Source: JAMLGJ01 sp047972145
GTDB taxonomy: Bacteria; Actinomycetota; Acidimicrobiia; Acidimicrobiales; Microtrichaceae
Reading direction: 5' to 3'
Assembly: GCA_047972145.1 (NCBI GenBank)
Contig: JBKEAI010000084.1
Span: forward strand, 1-64,000
DNA: 64,000 nt
Shown: piece after piece, positions 55,311 through 63,315 of the stretch
Numbering within the stretch: the stretch's first letter is position 1
Layout: each line of letters opens with the position of its first letter
Translations under genes and position numbers: made by a program
Notes under the pieces: generated by a model
What the model was told of the DNA's origin: nothing
The model's database searches: none
Seen by the model: only the letters and a program-made list of their open reading frames with translations

Positions 55311-55774
55311 TGGCGTCCAAGGCACAACGTCAACACCGCATCGGTGAGCTGCTCGCGCACCAGCAGGTCTCCAACCAGGCGCAACTGGTCGAGCTGCTCG
55401 CCGGGACGGGCGTGACGGTGAACCAGGCGACGGTGTCGCGCGACCTGGACGAGCTGGGCGCCATCAAGGTGAGGGTGCCCGGCGGGGAGTCGGTGTACGC
55501 GATCCCCGAGATGCCCACCGCCCAGTTCGCCCCTGAGGACCACCTGCGGCGCGTCCTGTCGGACTGGGTGGTCGAGACCGACCGTTCGGGCGACCTGGTG
55601 GTGGTGCGCACACCGCCGGGATCCGCGCACGTGGTCGCTTCCGCGATCGATCGGAACGGTCTGGCCGACGTACTCGGGACCGTCGCCGGTGACGACACGA
55701 TCCTGGTGATAGGCAGGGCGCGCCGCGGTCAGGCTGTGGAGTCCAAGCTCACCGAACTGGCCGGGATCGACTGA
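55310..55774 (+). CDS. argR: arginine repressor ArgR
   Basis: A 154-residue regulator. The N-terminal winged helix (to about 75) has QRQHRIGELLAHQQVSNQAQ and the recognition helix NQATVSRDLDELGAIKVR. The C-terminal hexamerisation and arginine-binding domain has TPPGSAHVVASAIDR and VLGTVAGDDTILVI, with the conserved Asp pair that contacts arginine. It follows argD directly because argF, the usual gene between them, is absent. Confidence 0.96.
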   Translation: MASKAQRQHRIGELLAHQQVSNQAQLVELLAGTGVTVNQATVSRDLDELGAIKVRVPGGESVYAIPEMPTAQFAPEDHLRRVLSDWVVETDRSGDLVVVRTPPGSAHVVASAIDRNGLADVLGTVAGDDTILVIGRARRGQAVESKLTELAGID

Positions 55775-55852
55775 CACGATGCTCAGAGCAGGTCGGGCTC
55801 GAGCATTCACGAAAACCAACCCCCCAACCCTTCTGCACAAGGAGCTGAACCA

Positions 55853-57049
55853 GTGGCCAACAGAGTGATATTGGCGTACTCCGGTGGACTCGACACCTCG
55901 GTGGCGGTGCGCTGGATGATCGAGAACATGGGTGTCGAGGTGGTGTGCCTCTCCGCGGATGTGGGCCAGGAGGGAACCCTCGAGGGCAACCGGGAGAAGG
56001 CCCTCGGCGCCGGCGCGATCGCGTACGAGGAGCTCGACCTGCGTGAGGAGTTCGCGACCGACTACGTAGCGCCCCTGATCAAGGCGAACGCGCTCTACGA
56101 GGGTCAGTACCCGCTGGTCTCAGCGCTGAGCCGCCCGCTGATCGTCAAGCACCAGGTGGCCATGGCCCGCAAGTACTCGGCGGACGGGATCGCCCACGGC
56201 TGTACCGGCAAGGGCAACGACCAGGTTCGATTCGAGGTTTCCTCGATGGCTCTCGCCCCGGATCTGGAGCTGCTGGCACCCGTGCGCAACTGGGGGTTCA
56301 CCCGCGAGGACTCGATCAACTACGCGGCGCAGCACGACATCGCGGTTGGGGCTACCAAGGAGAAGCTCTATTCGATCGACGACAACCTTTGGGGCCGCGC
56401 CATCGAGTGCGGTGAGATGGAGGATCCCTGGGCACAACCCCCCGAAGGGGTGTGGAAGATGACCGTTGCGACCGCCGTGGAGCCCCGGGACCTAGTACTC
56501 GGGTTCGAGCGGGGGGTGCCGGTGTCGCTCGACGGAGAGCCGATGGCGCTTCACGAGCTGATCATCGAACTGAACCACACCGTCGGATCCTACGGATGGG
56601 GACGCCTCGACATGGTCGAGAACCGTCGTGTGGGGATCAAGAGCCGGGAGACCTACGAGGCACCCGGTGCGCTCGCGCTGATGATGGCCCACGCCGACCT
56701 CGAGTCGATCACCCTCGAGCGCGACCTCCAACGCGAGAAGCTGCGGCTCGAACACCGCTATGCGGAGCTCGTCTACGACGGCCTGTGGTTCTCACCACTC
56801 AAGGAAGCCTTCGATGCGTTCATCGATACCTCCCAGGAACCCGTGACCGGTGAGGTTCGGCTCCGGCTCGAACCCGGTGGGAGGTGTTTCGTGAACGGAC
56901 GACGCGCGCCGAAGTCGCTGTATGACTACGGCCTCGCCACCTACGACGCAGCAGACCGATTCCGTCACGCCGACTCGGAGGGTTTCGTGCGGCTGTGGGG
57001 CCTGGGTGTGCAGACCTGGTCGGGGATACAGGGGCCCGGTTCGCGATGA
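55853..57049 (+). CDS. argG: argininosuccinate synthase
   Basis: A 398-residue ligase joining citrulline and aspartate. ATP loop VILAYSGGLDTSVAVRW, CLSADVGQEG, YPLVSALSRPLIVKHQVAMA, HGCTGKGNDQVRFEVS and SIDDNLWGRAIECGEMEDPW are all conserved. The GTG has an AAGGAG ribosome site 8 bases upstream. A 78-bp gap after argR could carry its own ArgR-controlled promoter. Confidence 0.97.
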   Translation: MANRVILAYSGGLDTSVAVRWMIENMGVEVVCLSADVGQEGTLEGNREKALGAGAIAYEELDLREEFATDYVAPLIKANALYEGQYPLVSALSRPLIVKHQVAMARKYSADGIAHGCTGKGNDQVRFEVSSMALAPDLELLAPVRNWGFTREDSINYAAQHDIAVGATKEKLYSIDDNLWGRAIECGEMEDPWAQPPEGVWKMTVATAVEPRDLVLGFERGVPVSLDGEPMALHELIIELNHTVGSYGWGRLDMVENRRVGIKSRETYEAPGALALMMAHADLESITLERDLQREKLRLEHRYAELVYDGLWFSPLKEAFDAFIDTSQEPVTGEVRLRLEPGGRCFVNGRRAPKSLYDYGLATYDAADRFRHADSEGFVRLWGLGVQTWSGIQGPGSR

Positions 57050-58506
57050 GCGGTTCATCGGGGACCCCTCGGCCCGCAGGTGGAGTCGCATCGTCGATGC
57101 ACGGCGCAGAGCAGGGTCGGGGTCAGCTGTGGCACGGACGCTTCGCGAGTGGCCCGGCTGGTGAGCTGATGGAGTTCACCGAGTCCCTCAGCTACGACCA
57201 GCGGTTGATCTTCAGCGACATCGCATGCTCCAAGGCCCATGTGCGGGGACTGCACAGGGGAGGGCTGCTCGGCGAGGAGGAGATGGGTCTGATACTGGGT
57301 GGGCTCGACTCGGTCGAGCTGGAATACCGCGACGGGTCCTTCGTCTTCGTCGAATCCGACGAGGACATCCACACGGCGATCGAGCGGCGGGTCACCGAGC
57401 TGGTCGGGCCGGTCGGAGGAAAGCTCCACACCGGACGGTCGCGCAACGACCAGGTCGCCACGGCGTTCCGGCACCTCCTCAAGGGTGAGTTGGAGGTGAT
57501 CTCCGTGCGGCTACTCGAACTGGTCGAGACGCTCGTGGCCCGGGTGGACGAGGTCGGTACCGGCCAGGACGCCCCCTACCTTCCCGGCTACACACACCTC
57601 CAGCAGGCCCAACCGGTGCTGCTGGCCCATCACCTGATGGCGCACTGCTGGGCGCTGTTGCGCGATCTAGACCGGGTGGCGCAGTGCTCGGTTCGCGTGG
57701 ATGTGTCGCCGCTGGGTGCGGGTGCGCTCGCGGGGTCCTCGCTCGACCTCGACCCTGATTTCACCGCCGCCGAAGCAGGATTCGGTGCGCGTTTCGAGAA
57801 CTCCCTCGACGCAACCTCGGATCGCGACTTCGTGGCGGAGGGCCTGTTCGTGCTCGCGATGGTGGGCCTTCATCTGTCGCGCATGGGGGAGGAGGTCGTG
57901 TTGTGGTCGAGCGCCGAGTTCGGCTTCATATCGCTCGACGACGGATACGCCACTGGGTCCTCGATGCTCCCCCAGAAGAAGAACCCCGACATCGCCGAGC
58001 TCGCGCGCGGCAAGGCCGGGCGCCTGATCGGAGACCTGACGGGATTCCTCGCCACCATGAAGTCGTTACCGCTCGCCTACAACCGGGACCTTCAAGAGGA
58101 CAAGGAGCCGCTGTTCGATGCGCTCGACAACGTGAGGCTCGCGTTGGGGGCGATGAGCGGCATGTACCGGACGCTCACCTTCGACACCGCTGCCATGGCA
58201 CGCTCCGCGGACAACCCGTACGGTGCCGCGACCGACCTGGCGGAGCTCCTGGTGTCGCGCGGCACACCGTTCCGCGAGGCCCACGCGATCGTCGGGGAGC
58301 TGGTGCGTCGCTCCATCGACGACGGAGTGCCCTTCGTCGAGCTGGTGTCGGCCGATGAACGTCTCGGATCCGACGGGGCGGCCCTGGTTGCTCCCGGTGC
58401 GTCGGTTCGAAATCGGCGTACTCCTGGCTCCGCGGGCCCCGACGCGGTGACGCTCCAGCGAGTGCGCCTCGGTGAAGCGGTGGACGCGGCGGCCGCCCGC
58501 TTGTGA
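57046..58506 (+). CDS. argH: argininosuccinate lyase
   Basis: A 486-residue fumarase-superfamily lyase releasing arginine and fumarate. Seen: LWHGRFASGPAGELMEFTES, DEDIHTAIERRVTELVG, GKLHTGRSRNDQVATAFRH, the catalytic His in PGYTHLQQAQPVLLAHHL, and the mobile signature loop GSSMLPQKKNPDIAELARGK with the catalytic Ser. It overlaps argG (ATGA) and mpg (GTGA). Confidence 0.97.
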   Translation: MSGSSGTPRPAGGVASSMHGAEQGRGQLWHGRFASGPAGELMEFTESLSYDQRLIFSDIACSKAHVRGLHRGGLLGEEEMGLILGGLDSVELEYRDGSFVFVESDEDIHTAIERRVTELVGPVGGKLHTGRSRNDQVATAFRHLLKGELEVISVRLLELVETLVARVDEVGTGQDAPYLPGYTHLQQAQPVLLAHHLMAHCWALLRDLDRVAQCSVRVDVSPLGAGALAGSSLDLDPDFTAAEAGFGARFENSLDATSDRDFVAEGLFVLAMVGLHLSRMGEEVVLWSSAEFGFISLDDGYATGSSMLPQKKNPDIAELARGKAGRLIGDLTGFLATMKSLPLAYNRDLQEDKEPLFDALDNVRLALGAMSGMYRTLTFDTAAMARSADNPYGAATDLAELLVSRGTPFREAHAIVGELVRRSIDDGVPFVELVSADERLGSDGAALVAPGASVRNRRTPGSAGPDAVTLQRVRLGEAVDAAAARL

Positions 58507-59114
58507 GCGGAGGTTTGAGTCCGGTCGATCGCGGGGAGCTGGTCGCACCATCGCCGGAGGTGGCGCCGAGGTTGCTCAACAAGCTGCTGGTGGTGGATGG
58601 TCGAGTGGGCAGGATCGTGGAGGTGGAGGCCTACATGGGTCCCGATGACCCTGCGAGTCACGCGTATCGGGGCGAGACGCCGCGTACGGCGTCCATGTTC
58701 GGCCGGCCGGGCCTGCTCTACACCTACCTGTCCTATGGCATCCACACCTGTGCGAACGTGTCGACCGGGGAGACCGGCTCGGGCCAGGCGGTCCTGCTTC
58801 GAGCGCTCGAGCCGGTCGCGGGGCTCGATGCGATGCGAGTGGCACGTCCGGCTGCCCACAGGGACCGCGACCTCGCGAATGGTCCCGGCAAGCTGTGCGC
58901 AGCGATGGGGGTGACCCTCGCCCACGATGGAACCGACCTGTGCTCGCCTGAATCACCGGTACGGCTCTGCCGCGACGATGTGCAGCCACCGAAACGACCG
59001 GTTGTCACACGGCGCGTCGGCATCACCAGGGCGACTGAGCGCCCGTGGAGGTTCCTCGTACCCGATTCGCAGTTCGTGTCCAAGCCGGTGAAGCACGAAG
59101 GCCCGGCCCGGTGA
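58503..59114 (+). CDS. mpg: 3-methyladenine DNA glycosylase (AAG type)
   Basis: A 203-residue AAG/MPG-family base-excision enzyme. Seen: LLNKLLVVDGRVGRIVEVEA with the catalytic Glu, YMGPDDPASHAYRGETPRT, SMFGRPGLLYTYLSYGIHTC and RDLANGPGKLCAAMGV. The RN of the usual TxRN motif is RT here. An mpg gene next to tyrS is also found in mycobacteria. It is coupled to argH and to the NUDIX gene. Confidence 0.93.
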   Translation: MSGGLSPVDRGELVAPSPEVAPRLLNKLLVVDGRVGRIVEVEAYMGPDDPASHAYRGETPRTASMFGRPGLLYTYLSYGIHTCANVSTGETGSGQAVLLRALEPVAGLDAMRVARPAAHRDRDLANGPGKLCAAMGVTLAHDGTDLCSPESPVRLCRDDVQPPKRPVVTRRVGITRATERPWRFLVPDSQFVSKPVKHEGPAR

Positions 59115-59731
59115 ACGACGCCGCGGCGAATGGCGTTCCGACAGGAGGTAGGTCTTTCCTGGGTGTGCATGACCTCGGTGCCTCGGGTGATCCCGCCACC
59201 TCACTGGCGAGGATCAGTGCCGCCGACCTGGTCGGTACAGGGCAGGAATCGCGCAGGAGCGAGATCCTGGCTCAACTCGCTCGGCACGGCTCCGCGTTGG
59301 CAGAGCGCACGAACAGCGCCGGGCACCTGACGGGTTCCGCGCTGGTGATCGACTCCACCGGTGAGCGGACCCTCGTGATGCTGCACACCAAGTTGGGGCG
59401 ATGGCTCCAACCGGGTGGCCACGCCGACGGTGACCACGAACTTGCCGGGGTGGCGCTGCGCGAAGCCACCGAGGAGACGGGGATCGCCGGTCTGCGCGTG
59501 CGGGTCCCGGCGATCGACATAGACATCCACGCGGTCGACCACGGCGACGATCTCGGCGAGCACCTGCACTTCGACCTGCGGTTCCTGGTCGTCGCACCTC
59601 CCGGTGCACGCGAGCAGGGTAACCACGAGTCACAGGAGCTCCGGTGGGTGACCCTCGGCGAGCTGGAGGCGCTCGCCGACGAACCGAGCCTCCTGCGACT
59701 CGCTCGGCGTGGCTTCGCGGTCGGGGTCTGA
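59111..59731 (+). CDS. NUDIX hydrolase
   Basis: A 206-residue protein. The Nudix box is GGHADGDHELAGVALREATE followed by ETGI, in the variant with one extra residue before the first Glu. The preceding LHTKLGRWLQPGGH and following FDLRFLVVAP complete the fold. The N-terminal 60 residues are a variable helical region. The substrate (a nucleoside diphosphate derivative) is unknown. The GTG overlaps mpg by 4 bases; mpg and a NUDIX enzyme together suggest DNA or nucleotide-pool repair, which is inference. Confidence 0.9.
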   Translation: MNDAAANGVPTGGRSFLGVHDLGASGDPATSLARISAADLVGTGQESRRSEILAQLARHGSALAERTNSAGHLTGSALVIDSTGERTLVMLHTKLGRWLQPGGHADGDHELAGVALREATEETGIAGLRVRVPAIDIDIHAVDHGDDLGEHLHFDLRFLVVAPPGAREQGNHESQELRWVTLGELEALADEPSLLRLARRGFAVGV

Positions 59732-59811
59732 GCTTCGAGCACTCTGCAACAGGTCCAGCCGAGTCGTGTGTCGCACTCTTCGCGTCGGCGATGCCTCCGA
59801 ACCAACGCCAC

Positions 59812-59916
59812 TGTCACATCGGAGGCTTCGCCTGTCACATCGGAGGCCTCGCCTGTCACATCGGAGGCCTCGCGTGTCACATTGGAGGCCTCTCTTGTCA
59901 CATCGGAGGCTTCGCG
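59812..59916. repeat. 5 x 21-bp tandem repeat
   Basis: Five consecutive 21-bp units (consensus TGTCACATCGGAGGCCTCGCC, less its last base for the shorter matches) fill the convergent gap between the NUDIX gene and the minus-strand membrane gene. Units 2 to 4 contain the 8-bp palindrome GAGGCCTC. There are no spacers. Confidence 0.92.
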
Positions 59917-59931
59917 TGGCGGCGCTGCCTC

Positions 59932-60492
59932 TCAGCCGACGTCGCCGGGTGTCGCGCAGCTCGGCATCCGGTTCACCTCGGCGAAGCTGTCGATCGCCCG
60001 CGAGACCTGTCTGGAACCCTTGACGCCCTCGGTGAAGCGCGCGTCGGAGTCCTTCTTGAGGGCCTCTGCGTAGGCGGCGCGGTCCTTGAGGTAGGCCGCC
60101 CAGTCTCCGAGCCACTCCTCGACGGCTTCACGTTCCTCGGCCGGTTCGCTCGGCGCCAGTGGGCCGAGTTGGGCCACCATCACCGACAGGTCCGCGTTCG
60201 CCTGGTCGACCACCTCGGCGCGCTCGGTGCTGGTGCGCGCCGTCTGCGCCGCGGGTAGCAGAGCGATGCGGTCGACGGTCTGTGCGCACACCTGCTCAGC
60301 CTCGGTGGGGAACTTGCGCTCTGAGAGCTCGTCGATGAGGAGCCCCGGGTCGTAGATGAACAGCATCCAGATCCAAAAGGCGAAGGTGGCGATCGCGAAC
60401 ACAGCCGCGGCCCACAACGCCACCCGTCGACGCCCCGGAGTCGCTTCGTCGAACTCTGGTTCGTCGGTCGGGGGTGCAGGAGTGGTCGCCAC
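59932..60492 (-). CDS. uncharacterised single-pass membrane protein
   Basis: A 186-residue protein. A Pro/Glu-rich cytoplasmic tail (1-22) precedes one membrane helix (VALWAAAVFAIATFAFWIWM, continuing LFIY, about 24-47) and then an extracytoplasmic helical domain with a Cys pair (EQVCAQTVDRI; near the C-terminus MPSCATPGD), possibly a disulfide. I do not recognise a family. It lies 62 bases downstream of the class A PBP gene on the same strand, so the two may be co-transcribed and act together at the envelope. Confidence 0.7.
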   Translation of the reverse strand: MATTPAPPTDEPEFDEATPGRRRVALWAAAVFAIATFAFWIWMLFIYDPGLLIDELSERKFPTEAEQVCAQTVDRIALLPAAQTARTSTERAEVVDQANADLSVMVAQLGPLAPSEPAEEREAVEEWLGDWAAYLKDRAAYAEALKKDSDARFTEGVKGSRQVSRAIDSFAEVNRMPSCATPGDVG

Positions 60493-60554
60493 CGCGTCAG
60501 TTTTGCACCCAGGCCCCTCGGCGTCCCAGCGGGCAGGAACCGACCGGGGGCGCC

Positions 60555-63008
60555 TCAGCCTGTGGGTGCCGATGTGGTGGTCGTGGCGACCGGGGCCTCC
60601 GGCGCGTAGTCGAACACGACGGTTCCATCCGGTGAGAGCTCACCGGCGGCGGGTGTCGTTCGCCACACCTGCCCACCCACGTATGGCTCCCCAGAAGGTG
60701 CGCGGGCGGTGCTCGGGGGAGTGGTCACCCGCGCCGACACGTCGAATCCGAGGCGTTCCAACTCCTCGATCGCCTGACCCCGCCCGAAGCCCCTGATGTC
60801 GGGAACCGGGGTCCGCGACGCAGGGTGGCCATCGTTGACCTCCACCCACACCACCGAGCCTTCGGGCATCGATGTGCCTGCCAACGGGGACTGGGCGACC
60901 GCCCTGCCGGGGTCGACTCCGCTGCCGAAGTCCACCGTGCGCACCTTCGAGGTGAACCCGGCACGTTTGATCGCGGCAGCGGCGCTATCCGCAGTCATGC
61001 CCGAGACATCCGGGACCTCCCGACGACGTGCAGCTTCGCGTTGTTCGAGTGGTTCGAGGAGATCCGGTGGTGGTGGAGCGGCTGTGGTGGTCGTGGGTGG
61101 TGGGACCGGAGGGTTCAGCGGCAGGGCGGGCAGCCCGTCGAGAGCAGAGCGCATGAACGTCGCCCAGATCTGTGCTGGGTAGGTCCCTCCGAAGACCGTG
61201 ATCGGAGTGTTCCCCGGCACCATCGACACGAGCCTGTTCTGTCCGGAGCCGTCGGGGCGCGTCTCGCTGAAGCCGACCCACACCGCCGTGGCGAGTTGGG
61301 GTGTGTAACCGCAGAACCAGGCGTCGGTGTTGCGCTGTGCGGAACCGGTCTTGCCCCCCGCGGGACGGTTGATCGCCGCTCGTCGCCCGGTGCCGTTGCC
61401 GGCCTCGATCACTCCGGGGAGGATGTCGTTGATCTGGCGGGCAACCTCGGGTTCGAGGACCTTGGTCTGGGTGTGTTCGTGGTCGTAGAGAACCGTGCCG
61501 TCGTTACGTTCGACCTTCGTGACGTAGACGGGAGGTACGTAGATCCCGCCGTTGGCGAAGGTCGCGTACACCGAGGCCATGTCGCGCACCGTGGCGTTGT
61601 TGGCGCCGAGCACCGCGGCGGGCACCGCGTCGAGCCTCGTACTGGTGATGCCGAGTCGCCTCGCCATCTCCACCGAGTCCTCGGCGCCCACCTCGGGGTC
61701 GAGCACGATGTTGGCATAGCAGGTGTTGGAGGACACGACCGTGCACTGGGCCATGGTTCCCGAGCCGATGCCGCCACCCTTTACGTTCCACACCCCACCC
61801 GGGATCCGGAAGGATGCCGACGAAGGAGCGTTGAAGGCCTTGTCGGGGGGCACGCCGTTCGCTAGCGCCGTCGCGAGCACGACGGGCTTGAACGCTGAGC
61901 CTGTCGAGCGCCCGAGCCCCTCTGCAAGGTTCAACTTCGCGTACGAGTGGCCACCCCAGAAGTCACGGCCACCGACCATCGCCTTTATGAACCCGGTGGC
62001 CGGTTCGATCGAGGTGAGCGCTGCATCGGGCATCCTCGGGTTGATGCCCTGTCCCGGCAGGATGTCCGCTATCGCCGCTTCGGCCTTGGCCTGCACGTCG
62101 AGATCGATGGTGGTCGTGATCGTCAGCCCACCGCGCAGCAGGTTGTTGTAGCGCTCGGCCTGGTTGTCGCCGAGAGCGTCGGATTCGGTGAGCAGCCAGC
62201 GCTTGACCTCTTCGACGAAGTGCGGCGCGGGGTAACGCTGGGGTGCCGATGCCGGATCGTCGCGGGGGATCACATCGAGGGGGACCGCCGATGCGGCGAA
62301 CCGCTGCTCCGGTGAGATGTAGCCGACCTCGTCCATCCGCTGGAGGACCAGGTTGCGGCGCTTGAGGGCTTGTTCGGGGTTGTTGCGCGGATCCCAGCGC
62401 GACGGGGACTGGACAACACCGGCCAACATCGCTGCCTGGGGCAGCGTGAGCTCGGAGGTGGGCACGCCGAAGTACTCCCGGGACGCCGCCTCGATCCCGT
62501 AGGCGCCGGAGCCGAAGTAGATCGTGTTGAGGTACTTCTCGAGGATCACCTTCTTGGAGTAGGCGCGCTCGAGCGCCATGGCGAGGGTCGCCTCCTCGAT
62601 CTTGCGCGTTAGCGTCTGGTCTCCGCTGAGTAGAGCGTTCTTGACGTACTGCTGGGTGATCGTCGACCCGCCCTGGCTCACCTCGCCAGATTCGGCGTTG
62701 GCGTCGGCCGCCCTGGCGATCGCCTTGGGGTTCACCCCGTTGTGCTCCCAGAACTCGTCGTCCTCGATCGCGACGATGGCCTGTTGCATGCGCACCGGGA
62801 TCTGCTCGATCGAGATGTCCTGGCGGTTCTCGTCCGCGATCGTGGTGATCAGCCGGCCCTGGGAGTCGACGATGCGCGACGGGGCGGCGTTGGGCGGGAA
62901 CTTGATCGGTGGCCGCTGGTGCGTGTTCGCGCACGAGGTGGCGAACAGCACCACCGCGCACAGCGCAGCGCACGCGCGCAACACGAGTCGGTGCGAGGGG
63001 CCTGCCAT
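60555..63008 (-). CDS. class A penicillin-binding protein with PASTA domains
   Basis: An 817-residue bifunctional peptidoglycan synthase. An N-terminal hydrophobic segment (LRACAALCAVVLFATSCAN) is followed by the GT51 transglycosylase (VAIEDDEFWEHNGVNPKAIA with catalytic Glu, GGSTITQQYVKN, RKIEEATLAMALER). The transpeptidase has SxxK in STGSAFKP, SxN in VVSSNTCYAN and KTG in AGGKTGSAQ. A Pro/Thr linker leads to two PASTA domains (about 670-740 and 740-805). The ATG at 63008 was chosen over 63152. A Cys directly after the hydrophobic stretch (ATSC) could make it a lipoprotein. Confidence 0.94.
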   Translation of the reverse strand: MAGPSHRLVLRACAALCAVVLFATSCANTHQRPPIKFPPNAAPSRIVDSQGRLITTIADENRQDISIEQIPVRMQQAIVAIEDDEFWEHNGVNPKAIARAADANAESGEVSQGGSTITQQYVKNALLSGDQTLTRKIEEATLAMALERAYSKKVILEKYLNTIYFGSGAYGIEAASREYFGVPTSELTLPQAAMLAGVVQSPSRWDPRNNPEQALKRRNLVLQRMDEVGYISPEQRFAASAVPLDVIPRDDPASAPQRYPAPHFVEEVKRWLLTESDALGDNQAERYNNLLRGGLTITTTIDLDVQAKAEAAIADILPGQGINPRMPDAALTSIEPATGFIKAMVGGRDFWGGHSYAKLNLAEGLGRSTGSAFKPVVLATALANGVPPDKAFNAPSSASFRIPGGVWNVKGGGIGSGTMAQCTVVSSNTCYANIVLDPEVGAEDSVEMARRLGITSTRLDAVPAAVLGANNATVRDMASVYATFANGGIYVPPVYVTKVERNDGTVLYDHEHTQTKVLEPEVARQINDILPGVIEAGNGTGRRAAINRPAGGKTGSAQRNTDAWFCGYTPQLATAVWVGFSETRPDGSGQNRLVSMVPGNTPITVFGGTYPAQIWATFMRSALDGLPALPLNPPVPPPTTTTAAPPPPDLLEPLEQREAARRREVPDVSGMTADSAAAAIKRAGFTSKVRTVDFGSGVDPGRAVAQSPLAGTSMPEGSVVWVEVNDGHPASRTPVPDIRGFGRGQAIEELERLGFDVSARVTTPPSTARAPSGEPYVGGQVWRTTPAAGELSPDGTVVFDYAPEAPVATTTTSAPTG

Positions 63009-63315
63009 GGCTCCATTGTGGCGTCCGGACACGGCGATCAGGTGGCACCGGGTCCTCGGAAGGCTCCCTAGGACCTGCGCGGGTACTGAACCCCAGTCGT
63101 TCGTCGATCGCCGGTCTCCTCGGTGACGCCTCGTCGACACGCCACGGCTCATGGGTCGGCTCGCCTACCTGCTCGCCTCCTTGGCGACGTACTCCCAACG
63201 GGATCTGGGGGATGTACCCACTGTTGGGTCGTCGGGTGCGGCGTAGTCGCTTGACCTTGCCGTAGGCGTTCGGGTGATTGCACCCGTTGGTTCCCGGGCC
63301 GTAGCGTCAAGGGCC
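63009..63315. other. 307-bp divergent intergenic region between the PBP gene and tyrS
   Basis: No gene is seen. On the minus strand CACAAT stands 6 bases before the PBP ATG, a possible -10 for a near-leaderless transcript. On the plus strand the tyrS promoter candidate is at 63278-63307. GGTCCT (63051-63056) and AGGACC (63070-63075) could form a hairpin. No T-box is convincing. Confidence 0.5.
63278..63307 (+). promoter_or_regulatory. candidate tyrS promoter
   Basis: TTGCAC (63278-63283), an 18-bp spacer and TAGCGT (63302-63307) stand 8 bases before the tyrS ATG. This is the same layout as the argC promoter (TTGCGG, 18 bp, TAGTGT) and again predicts a very short or absent leader. Confidence 0.45.

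Noticed and set aside
63040..63075. Possible T-box riboswitch for tyrS (GGTGGCACCGGG resembles the T-box sequence)
   Set aside because: It lies about 260 bases before tyrS and only about 30 bases from the divergent PBP start, leaving no room for a specifier stem upstream; no terminator or antiterminator pair follows.
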